Source: Siphonodentalium dalli
Lineage: Eukaryota > Mollusca > Scaphopoda > Gadilida > Siphonodentaliidae
DNA: 64,000 nt
Direction of reading: 5' to 3'
Assembly: GCA_032622095.1 (NCBI GenBank)
Contig: CP136065.1
Location: 37,978,732-38,042,731, forward strand
In this document: piece after piece, positions 29,091-39,546 of the stretch
Numbering within the stretch: position 1 is the first letter of the stretch
How the letters are laid out: every line of letters begins with the position of its first letter
Translations under genes and position numbers: made by a program
Notes under the pieces: generated by a model
Seen by the model: the letters and a program-made list of their open reading frames with translations, nothing else
What the model was told of the DNA's origin: nothing
Databases searched by the model: none

Positions 29091-31045
29091 AATCAGCGAC
29101 TATTTGGAGTAACAGGAATGAGGAACAAAGCTCAAATGTATCACGCTTTAAGCTATGAAACAATACATATTATACATCATTCGAAAGCAATGCAACCTTC
29201 CTTCTTTAATATTACAACATTTAAACACTACTATTGAGAACTATGCGTATATCTGGCCACGAACATCGAGCTGTGAATCGGAAATTAGCAAAACGTTAAC
29301 TTTTTCCGAGTAACAGAGATATAAACTTAATGTTCTCGCGTTTTACGCAATCAAAAAATACTCTTTATACACCAGTCGAAAACATGGCCTCTCCACTTCA
29401 TGAATATTGCAACAGTGAAACGATACTTATGAAAACTATGCGAATAATTGGGCTAGGAACGTCGAGCGGTGAATCATAAATTATCCAAAACGGAACGAGG
29501 AACAGGAACGAGTTCCGAGTAACAGAATGACTATTTCGAGTAACAGGAACGAGGAACAGAGATATAAGCTCACATTTCTCGCGTTTTGCTCTATGTAACG
29601 ATACATATTATACATCATTCGAAAGGTTAGCATAGCCCCTTCATTAATAATGCAATATTTAGACACTAATATTGCAAACAAAGCGTACATTTGGCCAGGA
29701 ACGGCGAGCGTTGAATAAGAAATTAGCTAAAAACTGGAAAAAATCCGACTAACAGGAATCAAGAACAGAGATATAAGCTCACATTTCTCGCGTTTTGCGC
29801 TATGTAACGATACATATTATACATCATTCGAAAGGTGGGCATATCCCCTTCATTAATATTGCAACATTTAGACACTAATATTGCAAACAAAGCGTACACT
29901 TGGCCAGGAACGGCGAGCATTGAATAAGAAATTAGCTAAAAACGAAACAATCCGAGTACCGGGAATCAGGAACAGAGATATAAGCTCACATTTCTCGCGT
30001 TTTACGCTATGTAAAAATACATATTATACATCATTCGAAAGGTTAGCATCTTCCCTTCATTAATAGTGCAACATTTAGACACTAATATTGCAAACAAAGC
30101 GTACACTAGGCCAGGAACGGCGAGCATTGAATAAGAAATTAGCTAAAAACTGGAAAAATCCGAGTACCGGGAATCAGGAACAGAGATATAAGCTCACATT
30201 TCTCGCGTTTTACGCTATGTAAAAATACATATTATACATCATTCGAAAGGATAGCATATCCCCTCATTAATATTGCAACATTTAGACACTAATATTGCGA
30301 ACAAAGCGTACATTTGGCCAGGAACGGCGATCGTTGAATAAGAAATTAGCTAAAAACTGGAAAAAAATCCGATTAACAGCAATCAGGAACAGAGATATAA
30401 GCGCATATTTACTCGCGTTTTACGCTATGTAAAAATACATATTATACAAAGCGTACAATTGGCCAGGAATGGCGAGGGTTGAATAAGAAATTAGCTAAAA
30501 ACGGGGGAAAAATATGATAAACCGGTATCGAGGAACAGAGATATAAGCTCATATTTCTCGCGTTCTACGCTATGTAACAATACTTATTATACATCGTTCG
30601 AAAGATTATCATCTTCCCTTCATTATTATTGCACCATTTAAACGATACTTCTGAGAACTAAGTGTACCATTGGTCAGAAACGTCGGGCGGTGAGTAGGAA
30701 ATTAGCAAACGGAACTAGGATCAGGAACAGCTTCCGAGTAACCGAATGACTATTTCGAGTAACAGGAACGAGGAACAGATATGTAAGCTCATATTTCTCG
30801 CGTTTTACACTATGAAACAATCCATATTATATATCAATCGAAAGGATAGCATCTTTCCTTCATTAATGTTGCAACATTTGGACACTACTTTCACGAACAA
30901 AGCGTACAATTGGCCAGGAACGGCGAGCGTTGAATAAGAAATTAGCTAAAAACTGGAGACAAAAATCCGACTAACAGGAATCAGGAACAGAGATATAAGT
31001 GCATATTACTCGCGTTTTACGCTATGTAGAAATACATATTATACA
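29091..31045 (+). repeat. Satellite block L2
   Basis: Begins with two diverged units (29091-29490) and then standard units. It includes a variant at 30746-30937 and a deleted unit near 30430-30480 that is mirrored at about 51240-51285. Confidence 0.9.
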
Positions 31046-31922
31046 TCACCAAATGCATAAATATGTTATATGTTTACACTAACAAACCCAACCAGGGCCC
31101 AAAACGTGTTCTCCAAGTGATAACCGCGCATGTGTAAACCGGTACAAAAAAAATTACTTCGGTACACACATTGCGCGAATCAACACGCATTTGCTAATGA
31201 TATAACGGTAAGTTTTAAATATTGTTCTTACTCAGAGCATAAATCATATTCCAGGTGGATACGTTCCAGGTTTTCATCGAGTCTACGTGCTGTGCCGACA
31301 ATGAAACAATGTGCCTGACATCTGGACTATTGGTCAATAAACACTATTTGCATTAACAGTATAGCGACTTAACTGTAAATGGAAACTAGTCAAGTATAAT
31401 AAAATATCACATGCTCTATAAATATGCCGTTACGGTGGATGAGTTCAGGTAGATTGTGAACTATGTTAAAATAGCACTCACGACTAATGTGATCGCGCAT
31501 TAGCAAATATCGTGTCCACATCTGTTTACGGAAGTTCACTCTCTTGACAAAAAGAAAGTTGGTCCTCAGTTATGATCACATGTCGCATGTCCAAATATAT
31601 CGTCACGTGAGTTCCGTTCAGATTGTGAACTGTGTTTATGTGATATCATTCCCCCATTACTGTAAACATGTATACTAGGTTGCTTAACATAGATGCGGCG
31701 AAGTTGCCTTTGACCGCGGTAAGCGATAGCCGCTCTGACGACAATGGCTTGTGTTTTTTTTGTCAAAATGAAACCGCAAACACATGAAAACAATGGACTA
31801 TATAAACATCCAGCGGTGCGCATACATGTGAAAACGTGTAACCTGTTAGGCTTGTGTGTACACGACACCAGTGTTGTGTCAAGTTTCGGTCCGGACAAAG
31901 AGCTGCATGACCGACGGTTACC
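31046..31922. other. Upstream region of the MULE transposase gene
   Basis: No gene seen. It lies between the satellite and the TATA box at 31923. Confidence 0.5.
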
Positions 31923-31930
31923 TATAAAAT
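31923..31930 (+). promoter_or_regulatory. TATA box of the MULE transposase gene
   Basis: TATAAAAT lies ~50 bases before an ATG that is followed at once by GTGAGT, a strong splice donor. Confidence 0.55.
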
Positions 31931-31976
31931 ATGTTCCATAACAAACAGAAGACAGTCCTTGTTCACAGTCATTATG

Positions 31977-34299
31977 GTGAGTACGCTCTTAGTCATATGA
32001 TTATATTATGTGTTATTATGGCAGTTCATGAATATCGTTGTAACCAAGTTTTTGTTCTAGCATATTACTTGTAATATACACAGTTTGTTGTTTAATACTC
32101 TGACTCATGTAATACGGGATATTTATCATTACATCCTGAAAATAAATTGGCGTTGTTATCTTATAAAGACGCATATGTATACCGAAAATATTCAGCTCAT
32201 GCAGTTATGGCAGGCTTCTTCGAACAATCAATCACTCTAAATCCCACAAGTGTCTGGTATGTAAAATTGTATTTTTTATTGTCATATATGAATATATTTG
32301 TGACCATGCGTGGATTAATTCTTTATGAAATATTGCCAGCAAATGGCAGTGTAGACTTTGGTGCAAAGATATTTTATTTCCAAATCATGTGTATAATTTT
32401 ATCTTAAACAACATACGGACACTTAAAGGCACGGGCGGCGTTCGTTGTAGAAAATTCATATTTGTTCAAATCGCCACCAACGGGAGGAATATGAAACTAT
32501 ATTGTTTTGTTCATAGGCGAAACATAGTCGGTGCGTAAATAGTATATTGTCGTCAAGACATACGATGGTGGACCTAAACAACAGCCTGCTCGTGATACAG
32601 AAGTTGTGTTTCTGTCTACATAACACATTGCAACTCTATTTGCGTGGAATTGGCAAAAAATAAAAACGCTCTTTATTGTTTCATATCAGGACAACAGTAA
32701 CAAATAATGATCTTTATGTTTTCCATATCCGGATGTAAATAAAAGCCAGGAAACGTATCGTAAGGAAAAATAATTGACAATAACATACTGTTTATGAAAT
32801 ATTTCTGATTGGCAAAATCTATATCTTACTATTTCTGTTTATGGCGGTTTTTGACGGAGAAGAACATTTTAACGACATACCCATTACCACGACGGCCCGT
32901 ATCTTTAAACTATCATTCATGCTACATTTAAACAGTAATTTGTACTTATTATATAAGTGTTCATAGTCAACAAAGAAAAACATATATTAAAACTATTTCC
33001 GGAATTTAAAAAAACACGAGACTGAGATAACTTCTACACATATTGTTGATTACTGAGGAGATGACTCGTCTGTTGCCAGATCCTCTCCATCCTTATCTAT
33101 CCCAAATGCATGTCATTTCAAACACATATAATCATTCACACGTATGGCATATTCTCGATGGAAATCGACAGTTTTATGTTAAAGATACGGAAGGCCTTGG
33201 CGGTGGGTATGCTGTTAAAATATTCATTGCCGTCACAAACCGCCATAGACAGAAGGAATAGTAAGGTTGTTCTTATGCCAATCAGAAATATGGCATTAAC
33301 AGTATGTTATTGTCAATTTTTTTCCCCTGTGTTGTGCAAAAAATAAAAAAGGTTACTTTTCCTGGCAAATGGTAAACATAAAGAACGTTATTTGTTACTG
33401 TTTTCCTGATATTGAAATAATAAAGAGCGTTTATATTATTTGTTTATGATTAACCAATGGAATTGCGCTGCGTTATGTAAACAGAAGCACAACTTCTGTA
33501 ACACAAGCAGTCTCTTATTTGAGTACACCACCATACGTCTTGACGACAATATACTATTTACGCGCTGATTATTTTTTGCATATGAGCTAAGCTGTATATA
33601 TTTTGGTTTTCTTTTTGTTGATGGCGATTTGAACAAATATTAATATTTCTGCGACGAACGCTGCCCGCACCTTTAACCGAAATACAAAGTCGCATACATG
33701 GTCAAAGAAAAGAACCGTATATACCAATAACATTCTCCTTTCTACATCATACATGGTAAAACGCATATCTTAATTATCGAATATAAAACTTACATGGTTT
33801 AAACGAGTGAAATGAACTAATTGTCACTCATCCATTTCGAATCGACGATTGACCCAGGGTTAGCGCATATATATGTTCCCCTACCCTGGGTCAAACGTCG
33901 ATGCATATAATCAAGATATGTGTTTTACAACCATGCATGAAGTAGAAAGGAGAATGCTATTGGTATATATATATAATCTATATACCAATTATAAACAATT
34001 TATATTGCTCTCGCTTCCGGTAACTGGGACATACATTACACTATTTATAGAACACTACATATACTGATTGAAGACTAATATGTCAATCTATATATTTGTT
34101 CCACATGACAATAGTTTAGGAATTATCTGTATTAGCCAGTTTTTAAGAAGGTCCTATTAAACCGATGCTAATGGTGATAATTGGTTGTGTTTCGTGTATA
34201 TGTAATTTGCTTGATAGCGTGTAAATATTAATTTCGAATCTATGTTTGTTTTGATATTTTATCTCAAATTATCTAAATTTAATGAATTGTTTATTCCAG
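31977..34299 (+). other. Predicted intron of the transposase gene
   Basis: GTGAGT donor and TTTATTCCAG acceptor. The join preserves frame and leaves exon 1 coding only for the start Met. The intron holds the foldback element at 32430-33672. Confidence 0.45.
32430..33672. mobile_element. Foldback element with ~500-bp inverted arms, inside the intron
   Basis: 32430-32900 matches the reverse complement of about 33210-33672 (about 80% by eye). Shared words include TTTGTTCAAATCGCCA, TAAATAGTATATTGTCGTCA and GACAATAACATACTGTT. Most of the 1.24 kb is arm, with only a short centre. There is no coding capacity. Confidence 0.75.
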
Positions 34300-35490
34300 G
34301 CTCAAGTCGGGGTCTCATCCACAGGGGACATACCTGGTACAACAAGATGCACCGTGTACGAAAACAGGGTTACCCCACTGGCCATTGCTGATGCAATAAA
34401 TATTCTTCAGAACCCCAACGTAGATAAGGTTTGTGACATACCACCAATGAAACCCCTTGGTGGGACACTATATCTTTATTCATGGCAAGATTCGGATCGC
34501 CAGCATGATTGGAAGTGCGACCAGTACATGTGGGTTTCTAACGGTAGTCACCATCTACCTCGAAACACTCCCGTGTTACAAAAAAAATATTTCATAGCTA
34601 GACTACCAGGTACATCAAAAGGCTCTCATAATTTCCAGAAATTGGTTTTCATTCTTGATGAAAATCCAAATTTAGTTCTTGTACAATATATCGGTGACTC
34701 ATCTCCATTTGAGGAGCTGCCACGAGCAAATTCCGCGAGACAAAATGTTCCATACAAACGCACTGCCAAATCAACACTGATCAAAATGAAAAAAGCTGTA
34801 TCTGAAAATATCACACAAAAACCAACTCGGTTCTACCAAAATTTAATTTCAAAACACTTGCTCCCTGAACACCAAGGTGTGTTCAATCCCAGAGACGCAA
34901 AGCAAATTCGAAATATCAAAAGTGATGAATTGGACAAGCAGAGGATATCTAAAGATTCTGTTGCAAACCTCTTACAAATGGCTTATCAACTAAACATTAT
35001 TCCGGAGATAGCCATCAATGATCAAAATTTGTATTGTACAGTCCATTTTCCTGAATGGACACAGGCAGTAAATGAATTATTAGAAGTGGACACTGGGTCA
35101 TACCGCTACGTGCTTGGGTACGACACCACTTTCAACATTGGTGATTTCTATGTCTCAGCATTAGTATTGAGAAATGTAATTTTCGAGGGAGCGCCGGTTG
35201 TCCCGTTGGCATTTCTTTTACACGATCGAAAAACAGAAAAGCCGCATGCTAGATTTTTCGAAACAATGAAAGAAAAGATTCCCAACCTTTGTAAGCTGTC
35301 TATTCCGATCATATTAGATATGGAGAGTGCCCTTACAAATGCGGTCAAAACGCATTTGCCGAATTTAACAATTTTATATTGTTGGAATCACCTCAAGAGG
35401 GATTTCAGATTTCATCTCAAACATCGTTTAGGGGCTCAACCGAAAGAGATCCCCGTGTATTTGGAAGACCTTGCTGTCTTACTAAAAATG
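34300..35490 (+). CDS. Transposase segment 1: N-terminus and first two catalytic Asp
   Basis: About 397 codons after the predicted splice acceptor. It holds the MULE catalytic core up to the CWNH motif and a basic RDFRFHLKHR stretch, then ends at TAA 35491-35493 because of the frame change. See the entry for the whole gene. Confidence 0.75.
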
Positions 35491-35929
35491 TAACAATGTT
35501 GAGGAATTTACAAACGAGTACCAACAGCGATCTGAAAAATGGAGTGGTGCAGCAAAATCATATTTCGATAAAAATTTAAAATCAGAAATTTTAGCATCAT
35601 CAGGGGCATGGATATTGCGACCTCTTGGTGTCTATGATCCATTCTCTGGCGTCACTAACAACATTTCTGAATCGTTCAATGTTGTTATTAAGTCACTAAC
35701 TGAGTGGGAGCAAGTTTCTATGGACGCCGCCGCCGTCGCTTTCCATTTTCTGATGATATATTATTACATTGAATATATAAGAGGCAGATTAGGGGTAGGG
35801 AATTGGAAACTGCAGACATTTTTCCAAAATGCCAAACTAGAAGAAGATGAGATTTCAATACCAGACGGTGTGTTTATGCCACATGATATTGTAAAACTGA
35901 TCCGTGAATCCGATGTAAACGTTGGCAGG
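35486..35929 (+). pseudogene. Transposase segment 2: catalytic Glu region
   Basis: This frame opens at 35486. It contains NNISESFNVVIKSL (catalytic Glu) and the YYIEYIRGRLGVG block usual after it in this transposase family, and closes at TAA 35930-35932. It lacks its own plausible start, so it is read only with the neighbouring segments. Confidence 0.75.
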
Positions 35930-38019
35930 TAACCGAAGACAGTCCTGTCGAAAATGAACATATTTCCGATAAACCACCCGTAAACACACAACGTGCTTTG
36001 GCTCTTGATATTGTTAAGCGAAAGAAAATTTCATTTGTGCCGGACCAACGTGCTTTCCTCGTCGAAGGAAGTACAGGTAACATGTACGGAGTTCAGCTTT
36101 TCCCTAAAGAAAACTGTCAATATCCGTCAACAAACACATGCTTCCATATTCTAGCTGCCCGATTTTTGATAGGGATAGATCACTACCCAGATCCTGCCCC
36201 TGTTAACCTGACTACGTTGAGGAAACGTGGCAGATCGCGTTCCGATCGGAAGTCACTAGGTAAAAAATGGTGTCCGAACGATGTTGATGTTGTTCCGGCT
36301 CCTGATTCAATATCGGCAAACAAAGTTGCGAAACAAAAATCAACAAAAAAAGGAGCTGGTCGCAAAACTCCTGCAATGTCTTTGTTGAACCAATCAGACC
36401 AATCGAACGAAACAGTTATTCACGAAACGCCACATTCTTCATCGGTTGGTGACAATTCACAACCAAAAACATCTTCAATCGAACAATTAGCAAACAGTTC
36501 AGATTCGAATATGAACATCTCAGCTCCTGTCCTAAATATTCCAAATCTGATATTGAATAACCAAGCCCAATTGAGTGATAATCTTGACGTCACATATAAT
36601 GTATCGGTTGAGACAAAGTCTCCATTCTCCAACACTACTGACAAAGTAACACCAAACAGAGAGTTAATTCCGAATACGAGCACACCAAACAAATCTTCTA
36701 TGACTATACCATTAACATCAGAACAATCAATCATTGAGACTAGTCAATCTTGTTTGAACAGTGCAATACATGGCAATTCACCCCATCATGTAGACACAAG
36801 CTCCAATGTGTCTAATTCTGAAGACAGGTTATTGTCCATCAGACTTTCCAGTTCAGAGACTGAAATGGGCATCTCTCTGACAAACACCAACGTACATCTT
36901 TCTGATTCTTTGTCATCTCATTCAGATAAAGCGTCAAGCGAGCCAGCCGGCATCAAAACGGTTAATTTCACTTTAGGTCAGAAATCCGTAAATGAGACAC
37001 AGTGTCATGATGGCAGTTCGCGTGATGCAACTGAGGAACTCCCATCACTGAACCCAGGTTCTGAAATCTCAACCGATTCGGTTATACAAATAACTACAAC
37101 TCCTGTCATTTCACCACCCAAATCTCAAGCTATGATCAATACAAGTTTCGGTTCTCTGTCACCAATTAAGAGGTGCGTTCATACGACACCGACTAAAATT
37201 AAGACTAAAAAATTACCTTCGAAACACAACATAATAAAAACTCTTACCCCGAGGAAAATTGAACGGATTCAAGGCGGTCATTGGTTATGTGATGATATCG
37301 TTAGGCAATTTCAAAACCTTCTTGCAAATGAATTCCCAGTAATGCGTGGTTTTCTTGACCCATTGTATGCCCCGGTTAAAGACTCGAAAACGGGCCGATT
37401 TGTCCACAAGGACACAAACCTTCTCAGTAATTTTGGACCCACAGAAATCGTTGCTCAAGTTCACTACACTGGGCACTGTCATTGGGTAACATCAACATAC
37501 GTACCAAACGATAACGATGATGCCGTGTATCTATTTGACTCCCTCTTTTCGCAATCAGATCCGATGACGACATCCACGCAAATTCAATTATGGTCCATGT
37601 ACGGAAGCAACTGCGCTCTGGGGGCATTGAGGGTAAGGATTCCACATATACAGAAACAGTCTAATAGCTCTGATTGCGGTGTATTTGCTTTAGCGCACCT
37701 AGTAGAATTTGGCTACAATCCCCGATATGGACGAACAGAGTCGTCCCGATTCTTACAACATTTGATGCGACCTCATCTGACGAGTTGCCTATCGTCAGGG
37801 AAGGTTAATCGCTTTCCGAAAAATAATCTGTGTTGTAGAACCAAATTGAAATTCACAGAAGCGTTGATTCTGAAAAGCTGTTCTCATTTGGGATGCTCAA
37901 TGCCTGATTGTTTCGATAACATGATTGAATGCAGTTTTTGTCGAAAATGGTATCATATTTCCTGTCAGAAGGCAGATAAGATGCCCAGAAATTGGAGATG
38001 TTTCCCTTGCCCTAAGTAA
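35908..38019 (+). CDS. Transposase segment 3: SWIM-like motif, Ulp1 protease, PHD finger
   Basis: About 700 codons. The SWIM-like motif reads CQYPSTNTCFH, with Tyr where the second Cys of CxC is usual. A ~330-residue Ser/Thr/Asn-rich linker is probably disordered. The Ulp1/C48-type protease core (about 37270-37780) has His in HCHW, Asp in LFDSL, and Gln plus Cys in KQSNSSDCGVF, all present. The PHD finger (about 37880-38015) ends WRCFPCPK. A Ulp1 domain on a MULE transposase recalls the plant Kaonashi/KI-MULE type; an added PHD finger could read histone tails. The Ulp1 domain might remove SUMO from host factors; that is inference. Confidence 0.8.
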   Translation: MRCKRWQVTEDSPVENEHISDKPPVNTQRALALDIVKRKKISFVPDQRAFLVEGSTGNMYGVQLFPKENCQYPSTNTCFHILAARFLIGIDHYPDPAPVNLTTLRKRGRSRSDRKSLGKKWCPNDVDVVPAPDSISANKVAKQKSTKKGAGRKTPAMSLLNQSDQSNETVIHETPHSSSVGDNSQPKTSSIEQLANSSDSNMNISAPVLNIPNLILNNQAQLSDNLDVTYNVSVETKSPFSNTTDKVTPNRELIPNTSTPNKSSMTIPLTSEQSIIETSQSCLNSAIHGNSPHHVDTSSNVSNSEDRLLSIRLSSSETEMGISLTNTNVHLSDSLSSHSDKASSEPAGIKTVNFTLGQKSVNETQCHDGSSRDATEELPSLNPGSEISTDSVIQITTTPVISPPKSQAMINTSFGSLSPIKRCVHTTPTKIKTKKLPSKHNIIKTLTPRKIERIQGGHWLCDDIVRQFQNLLANEFPVMRGFLDPLYAPVKDSKTGRFVHKDTNLLSNFGPTEIVAQVHYTGHCHWVTSTYVPNDNDDAVYLFDSLFSQSDPMTTSTQIQLWSMYGSNCALGALRVRIPHIQKQSNSSDCGVFALAHLVEFGYNPRYGRTESSRFLQHLMRPHLTSCLSSGKVNRFPKNNLCCRTKLKFTEALILKSCSHLGCSMPDCFDNMIECSFCRKWYHISCQKADKMPRNWRCFPCPK

Positions 38020-38325
38020 TTCTTTGCTTTCAAACAGCAATAATTTAGGCCGGTTTCTCCTGTGGCATCGGGCAGTCGCAATTCTCGCCCAACGTTCCAC
38101 CTAGGGCGAGTCTTGTTTACCTCATGTTGGGTATGTTCGATGCCATGCGATCAACTGGGCTATTAGTGATTATTGTATGCTATGCCATATCTACATTAAT
38201 TTTAGGGATACGATTCATATGCGATATTATCGAGATATATAGTGCTGTCTGTCTTGAGATATACATACTCATTTGATAGGCCGGTTGCTCCTGTAGCATC
38301 GGGCAGTCGCAATTCTCGCCCAACG
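38020..38325. repeat. Divergent copies of the 305-bp repeat
   Basis: Contains two copies of CATCGGGCAGTCGCAATTCTCGCCCAACG (start words at about 38066 and 38298), related to the tandem array that follows. No gene. Confidence 0.6.
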
Positions 38326-39546
38326 GTTTGACGTCGTACCTTGAGACACTTTTCAGAATGTTGGGTTTTAAATGACGAAGGCATCTCCTCAATATCACAA
38401 TTAGTTCACAATTAGTGCTTATAACATGTTTTTAATTAAGGCCACTTTCACCAAACTAAGAGTATATGTTGGCAATTGCAATGTTTTAGAGCAAACGTAA
38501 TGATAATTTACATTTCAGACCAATTTGTGTTGATTGTTACAGGGTAGACAATTCTCACCCAAGTTACACCAAGGGCGAGTGTTGAATACCTCTATTCCGG
38601 GTATACTCTATAACAATCAACATTTAATTGGTTTGACGTCGTACCTTGAGACACTTTTCAGAATGTTGGGTTTTAAATGACGAAGGCATCTCATGAATAT
38701 CACAATTAGTTCACAATTAGTGCTTATAACATGTTATTTATTATGGTCACTTTCACCAAACTTATAGTATATGTTGGCAATTGCAATGTTTTAGTGCAAA
38801 CGTAATGATACTTTACACTTCAGACCAATTTGTGTTGATTGTTATAGGGTAGACAATTCTCGCCCAAGTTACACCAAGGGCGAGTCTTGAATACCTCTAT
38901 TCCGGGTATACTCTATAACAATCAACATTTAATTGGTTTGACGTCGTACCTTGAGACACTTTTCAGAATGTTGGGTTTTAAATGACGAAGGCATCTCATC
39001 AATATCACAATTAGTTCACAAGTAGTGCTTATAACATGTTATTTATTATGGTCACTTTCACCAAACTTAAAGTATATGTTGGCAATTGCAGTGTTTTAGT
39101 GCAAACGTAATGATAATTTACACTTCAGACCAATTTGTGTTGATTGTTACAGGGTAGACAATTCTCGCCCAAGTTACACCAAGGGCGAGTCTTGAATACC
39201 TCTATTCCGGGTATACTCTATAACAATCAACATGTAATTGGTTTGACGTCGTACCTTGAGACACTTTTCAGAATGTTGGGTTTTAAATGACGAAGGCATC
39301 TCATCAATATCACAATTAGTTCACAAGTAGTGCTTATAACATGTTATTTATTATTGTCACTTTCACCAAACTTAAAGTATATGTTGGCAATTGCAGTGTT
39401 TTAGTGCAAACGTAATGATAATTTACACTTCAGACCAATTTGTGTTGATTGTTACAGGGTAGACAATTCTTACCCAAGTTACACCAAGGGCGAGTCTTGA
39501 ATACCTCTATTCCGGGTATGCTCTATAACAATCAACATTTAATTGG
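38326..39546 (+). repeat. Tandem array, four units of 305 bp
   Basis: Unit starts (GTTTGACGTC) are at 38326, 38631, 38936 and 39241, exactly 305 bp apart. A fifth, diverged start is near 39546. Each unit holds TTCTCGCCCAAGTTACACC and GGGCGAGTCTTGAATACC, a pair of complementary CTCGCCC/GGGCGAG words able to pair. The units are about 95% alike. Confidence 0.92.

Larger units (their letters stand above)
31974..38019 (+). pseudogene. MULE transposase with SWIM-like, Ulp1 protease and PHD domains (two frameshifts)
   Basis: Gene model: the ATG (31974-31976) is spliced at GTGAGT (31977) to an acceptor TTTATTCCAG ending at 34299. The coding region then runs to about 35490, shifts frame near 35486-35492 (an A-run), continues to about 35930, shifts again at 35908-35932, and runs to 38019. 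The first parts hold the MULE DDE core: Asp in GYDTTF (~35119), Asp in ILDMESA (~35318) with CWNH after it, and Glu in ISESFN (~35668). A SWIM-like Cys/His motif follows at ~36115-36150. After a Ser/Thr-rich linker comes a Ulp1-type protease (HCHW, LFDSL, SSDCGVF) and a C-terminal PHD finger. The shifts may be decay or sequence errors. Confidence 0.8.
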
